Assembly (NCBI GenBank): GCA_026874595.1
Contig: CM049308.1
Coordinates: 49,152,124-49,216,123 of the forward strand
Reading direction: 5' to 3'
Origin: Sipunculus nudus
Taxonomy: Eukaryota > Annelida > Sipuncula > Golfingiida > Sipunculidae
Length of the DNA: 64,000 nt
Below are positions 59,677 to 64,000 of this stretch, in pieces; the first letter of the stretch is position 1; the number at the start of each line of letters is the position of its first letter. The translations under genes were made by a program, and so were the position numbers. The notes under the pieces were generated by a model. It saw nothing but the letters and a program-made list of their open reading frames with translations, ran no database searches and had not been told where the DNA came from.

Positions 59677-61913
59677 TAGCTCAGCTGACTTTCAGTCATG
59701 CTGAGCTATAACGATCACTCTTTGTCCGTCATCCATCTGTCCGTCTGTCTGTCTCTCCGTCTGTCCGTTAACCTGGCACAAATCGTAACCGCCAGACTTG
59801 CAATCTTGTAACTTGACTTTCTGAGAGGTCGATGAAAAATCTCCTTGGAAACCAGAAATTAGGTATCTGTTACCCATATCCTTCGAGCTATTGGGCCCCA
59901 AACTACCCCCCAGAATAGTAAAAAATTTCATACAAAAACTTCAATATCTCGTTAACTACATCACTGATGGTCATGATTTTTTGGCATACATATTGATCAT
60001 GAGATGTTCCATCAGTTCCTGCAGACTGGTGATGCCACCTGTATTTTTTGATTTTTTACAAATTTTTATCTCTATTTTTGAGATCTTTAAAGATGTGAAC
60101 ATCTGTTAACAGGGCACAAATCTTAAAGACTGGACCTAGAATCTTCATTTGTTGACACAGTGAGAGACACAGTGACACAAAAGTCTCCATGGAAACAAGA
60201 AATTAGGTCTCCGTTACCCAAATCCTTTGAGCTATGGGGCCCCAAAGTACCCCCCAGAATTGTCAAAAATTTCATAAAAAACTTCAAAATCTCATTAACT
60301 ACATCACTGATGGTCATAATTTTTGGCATACATATTGATCATTAGATGTTTCATCAGTTTCTGCAGACTGGTGGCGCCACCTATATTTTTTAATATTTGA
60401 AGAATTTTCTCTATTTTTAGACCTTTAAAAATGTGATCATCTATTAACAGGGCACAAATCGTAAAGACTGGACCTAGAATCTTCATTCTTGACACACAGG
60501 GAGACCCATGAAAAGTCTCCATGGAAACCTGAAATTAGGTCTCTGTTACCCATATCCTCCCAATTACCCCCCCCCCCCAGAATAATGGAAAATTTGATAA
60601 AAAAAAACTGCAACATCTCAATAACTACAACACTGAGGGTCATGATTTTTGGCATACATATTGATCAAGAGGTGTTCCATCAGTTCCTGCAGTCTGGTGG
60701 CGCCACCTGTATTTTTTCAAATTTTTATAATTTTTTTTGTCTATTTTTGAGACCTTTAAAGATGTGGTTATCTGTCAACAGGGTACAAATCATAACAACT
60801 GGACCTAGAATCTGCATTCTTGACACACGGGGAGACCCATGAAATTAGGTCTCTGTTACCCATATCCTTTGAGCAATGGCACTCCAAAGTACAGCTCAGA
60901 ATAATGGAAAATTAGATACAAAAGCTGAAGTATCTGAACAACTAATGCAGAGATCACCATAATTGTTTGCATGGATATTGATCATGGAATGTTTCATCAG
61001 TTTCTGCAGACTGATGGCACCACGTATATTTGTTCGGATTTTTTTACGAATTTTTTTCTCTACTTTTGCGACCTTAAAAGATATGAACATCTGTTAACAG
61101 GGCACAAATTGTATAGAAACTTCAGTATCTCAATAACTACAACACTGATGGTCATGATTTTTGGCATACATATTGATCATGAGGTGTTCCATCAGTTTCT
61201 GCAGACTGGGTGTGCCACCTCTATTTTTTCAAATTTTTACAATTTTTTTTGTCTATTTTTGAGACCTTTAAAGATGTGGTTATCTGTCAACAGGGTACAA
61301 ATCATAACAACTGGACCTAGAATCTGCATTCTTGTCATGCAAGGAGGCCCATGAAAAGTGTCTGTGGAAACCTGAAATTAGGTCTCTGTTTCCCATATCC
61401 TTCAAGCTATAGGACTCCGAAGTATCCCTCAGAATAATGAACAATTTGATACAAAAGCTGAAGTATCTGAACAACTAATGCAGAGATCACCATGATTCTT
61501 TGGATGGATATTGTTTATGGAGTGTTTTATCAGTTTCTGCAGACAGGTGGTTCAACCTATATTTTATTCAATTTTTCGATTTTTTTTCTCTATTTTTAAG
61601 ACCTTTAAGGATGCTGTCATCTGTTTACATGGCACAAGTTGTAACAACTAATGCAGAGATCACCATGATTCTTTGCATGCATATTGACCATTAAGTCTTT
61701 TTATTAGTTTCTGCAGACTGGTGGAGCCACTTGTATTTTTTACGCATTTTTTCTCTATTTTTGAGATATATAAATACAGACACAATTTTGGCCTGTTGGT
61801 AAATCTGTTTGATGCTTCAGTTGAATGGGTATATACTACCATTCAGATGATAAAATTTCCTTTTGCGAATCTCTTCCCAGTCAGCTGAGCGTCATGACCC
61901 ATGGGTCACTTGT
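59677..61913 (+). mobile_element. Type B element, complete copy nested in type D-prime
   Basis: The hairpin head GCTCAGCTGACT TTC AGTCATGCTGAGC (59679-59706) is followed by CGATCACTCTTTGTCCGTC and TCTGTCCG repeats. The tail CAGCTGAGCGTCATGACC contains the palindrome TGACCCATGGGTCA (61895-61908) and ends CTTGT. In between are repeated monomers with TCATGATTTTTGGCATACAT, GTTTCTGCAGACTGGTGG and AACAGGGCACAAATC. Short inverted words (GCTCAGCTGACT / TCAGCTGAGC) link the two ends. No coding capacity seen. Confidence 0.82.
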
Positions 61914-61988
61914 CTTGTTAACAAGACAGGTGGCACCACCTACCTTCAGCTTTCTGTAAAATAAATTAATGCTCTTTATTCAGGAGTG

Positions 61989-62195
61989 CAGAAGCAGATC
62001 CAGGGGGGGGTCTAGGGGGTCCAGACCCCCCCCTTTTTCATCAGAAACAACATTTTTTTAGGGCTTCAGACAAAATTTTGCAGCTGTCCATGGACCCCCC
62101 CCCCCTTTTCCAGACCTGAGGACCTATTTTTTAGGGTTTTCTTTAGTCCTTCTGGGTTGGCTCCCCCCTTTTCCTAAATCCTGGATGCGCCCCTT
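61989..62195. mobile_element. MITE with ATCCAGG/CCTGGAT TIRs and GAGTG target duplication
   Basis: A 207-bp insertion between two copies of GAGTG (61984-61988 and 62196-62200). Its removal restores the host monomer. It starts CAGAAGCAGATCCAGG and ends CCTGGATGCGCCCCTT. G and C runs lie inside both ends. Same family as 9194-9524. Confidence 0.75.
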
Positions 62196-62491
62196 GAGTG
62201 ATTTGCCCTATCAGCCTTAAAATGTCCATATCCATAGATCTTGGACTCCTTCATCTTGTACTCAAGACTGGTTGTGCCATCTGCAATTGTTTTGCTGTGG
62301 CATCCATCTTTATATGTGCTTTGGTTTAAGATCTATTGGTTTGATCTGATGAGTACATATTTTACTGATGATTAGTTAATGATACCACGAAGGTTGGGAA
62401 GTATCTGACATTGTTGATTGGAAATCATGGTCGATCAGTCAGGTGCTGTAATATCCAGGTGTGAGCTGGTACCTGTCTGTGGTCTGTGAAG

Positions 62492-62719
62492 TACCTGTCT
62501 GCCGTGCACGAACACAAACATGTGGTTCTGATTCTGTGGTCTGTGGAGAACAGAAAGCTTCAGGGGGTGTGTTTCTATGAGATGTACCCTGACAATCAAA
62601 AGCCCCACGAACATGCTACTGCTGTTGATGTATGGAGAGTGAAACCACAGTACAGCAAAGCACAGCTGCAGCAGATCCAGAAACTGGCAGGAAGAAACAA
62701 GCATGGTGTGTTGACATGA
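62492..62719 (+). CDS. Terminal exon candidate, unknown protein
   Basis: After an acceptor-like CTGTCTGTGGTCTGTGAAG the frame is open for 75 codons to TGA: YLSAVHEHKHVVLILWSVEN, RKLQGVCFYEMYPDNQKPHE, HATAVDVWRVKPQYSKAQLQ, QIQKLAGRNKHGVLT. The codon and residue composition is clearly protein-like (charged, few Cys, amphipathic end), better than the antisense frame. No start codon, so it should be a 3' exon entered in phase 0. No upstream partner was identified among the nearby repeats, and the family was not recognised. Confidence 0.4.
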   Translation, partial: YLSAVHEHKHVVLILWSVENRKLQGVCFYEMYPDNQKPHEHATAVDVWRVKPQYSKAQLQQIQKLAGRNKHGVLT

Positions 62720-62948
62720 CATGGCTCTCAAAGGTCCCATCCAACCATTAAATGATCTGTTAGTGTTATAGCTTCTGTTTAATAACACCAGTTGACTTCT
62801 GTTACCCTGATCACAGATAAAGGTAGTAATTTTAATGTTTACCACAGATGCCAAGTGGTGTCCTGTTGCCTTTTTTTCAACTTCCCAAAGGACCCAGTTG
62901 ATACCAGTACCCAATAACCTGGAAGATACCAGCTGTACATACAGTACA

Positions 62949-64000
62949 TGGTGAGATACCTCACAGATTTAACTGCAGGGCAACCCAAAGCACCAGGTGA
63001 GATACCTGACTGATTTACCTGCAAGGCAGCCTGAAAAACCAGGTGAAACATCTGACAAATTTACCTGCAGGGCAGCCTGAAAAACCAGGTGAGATACCTG
63101 ACAAATTTAACTGTAGGGCAGCCTGCAAAACCAGGTGAGATACCTGACAAATTTAACTGTAGGGCAGCCTGCAAAACAAGGTGAGATACCTGACAAATTT
63201 AACTGTAGGGCAGCCTGCAAAACCAGGTGAGATACCTGACAAATTTAACTGTAGGGCAGCCTGAAAAACCAGGTGAAATATCTGACAAATTTAACTGCAG
63301 AGCAGCCTGCAATAACAGGTGAGATACCTGACAGATTTACCTGCAAGGCAGCCTGCAATACCAGGTGAGATACCTGACTGATTTACCTGCAAGGCAGCCT
63401 GCAATACCAGGTGAAATACCTGACAGATTTAACTGCAGGGCAGCCTGAAAAACCAGGTGAGATACCTGACAAATTTAACTGTAGGGCAGCCTGCAAAACC
63501 AGGTGAGATACCTGACAAATTTAACTGTAGGGCAGCCTGCAAAACAAGGTGAGATACCTGACAAATTTAACTGTAGGGCAGCCTGCAAAACCAGGTGAGA
63601 TACCTGACAAATTTAACTGTAGGGCAGCCTGAAAAACCAGGTGAAATATCTGACAAATTTAACTGCAGAGCATCCTGCAATAACAGGTGAGATACCTGAC
63701 TGATTTACCTGCAAGGCAGCCTGCAATACCAGGTGAAATACCTGACAGACTTAACTGCAGGGCAGCCTGAAAAACCAGGTGAGATACCTGACAAATTTAA
63801 CTGTAGGGCAGCCTGCAAAACAAGGTGAGATACCTGACAAATTTAACTGTAGGGCAGCCTGAAAAACCAGGTGAAATATCTGACAAATTTAACTGCAGAG
63901 CAGCCTGCAAAACAAGGTGAGATACCTGACAGATTTAACTGTAGGGCAGCCTGCAAAACCAGGTGAGATACCTGACAAATTTAACTGTAGGGCAGCCTGC
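62949..64000. repeat. 46-bp minisatellite with higher-order repeat, runs off the window
   Basis: About 23 units of 46 bp (AGGTGAGATACCTGACAAAT, TTAACTGTAGGGCAGCCTGC, AAAACC). Variant units recur in the same order with a period of eight units: the block starting 63087 repeats from 63455, exactly 368 bp later, with one unit lost in the second block. Each unit has a consensus 5' splice site CAGGTGAG or CAGGTGAA. Confidence 0.95.

Larger units (their letters stand above)
58549..62340 (+). mobile_element. Type D-prime element, interrupted by two younger insertions
   Basis: The head TATCCCTAGAC (58552-58562) resembles that at 34403. The monomers (CATATCTCTGGAGTGGTTCA, GGTGGCGCC cores, TCCATAGATCTTGGACTCC) continue to 59670, resume at 61914-61988, and again after 62195. 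A type B element and a MITE split them. The matching tail of the host element was not found. Confidence 0.7.

Noticed and set aside
62435..62914. Minus-strand frame of 159 codons
   Set aside because: It is antisense to the better-composed plus-strand frame 62492-62719, rich in Ser/His/Cys, and has no splice support.

Overview
The window looks like nuclear DNA of a lophotrochozoan animal, most likely a bivalve mollusc. This is inferred from AT-rich non-coding sequence, short exons bounded by GT/AG, many minisatellites, long (TA)n tracts, and several families of mobile elements built from tandem 130-280 bp monomers, the style of bivalve pearl-like and Helitron/Helentron-derived elements. No bacterial-type gene, rRNA, tRNA, CRISPR array or complete long ORF was found. 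Species and gene names cannot be given from sequence alone.

Layout. 1-2010: 38-bp minisatellite. 2011-13690: AT-rich DNA with microsatellites, a 29-G tract, a purine-rich degenerate repeat (5.4-6.25 kb), minus-strand element relics (7.0-8.4 kb), a TIR MITE (9.2-9.5 kb) and a monomer-built element (11.4-12.77 kb). 13698-15989: the clearest gene-like locus, gene A, with two CRE+TATA promoter modules and four phase-compatible small exons (plus strand). 16.9-27.5 kb: four phase-compatible exons of a minus-strand gene converging on gene A, with element copies between them, including an element split by a SINE-like insertion with a 12-bp target duplication. 26.0-28.96 kb: four minisatellites. 28.98-35.46 kb: mobile elements. 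36.17-37.78 kb: 94-bp array. 38573-54012: five phase-compatible plus-strand exons (gene B) in a locus full of mobile DNA, including a 3.2-kb element with 23-bp TIRs and five copies of one 16-mer (42.0-45.3 kb). 54.57-55.96 kb: Helitron-like element. 57086-57861: TATA promoter and two-exon gene C. 58.5-62.3 kb: nested mobile elements. 62492-62719: a terminal-exon candidate. 62949 to the window end: a 46-bp array with higher-order structure.

All gene models are ab initio, from splice sites, phase and reading frame only. None of the predicted peptides was recognised, so no function is claimed. The strongest statements concern repeats and mobile elements, whose structure can be read directly. The most interesting are the 42.0-45.3 kb TIR element, the duplicated CRE-TATA promoter, and the shared hairpin-head/CTTGT-tail architecture of several element families.
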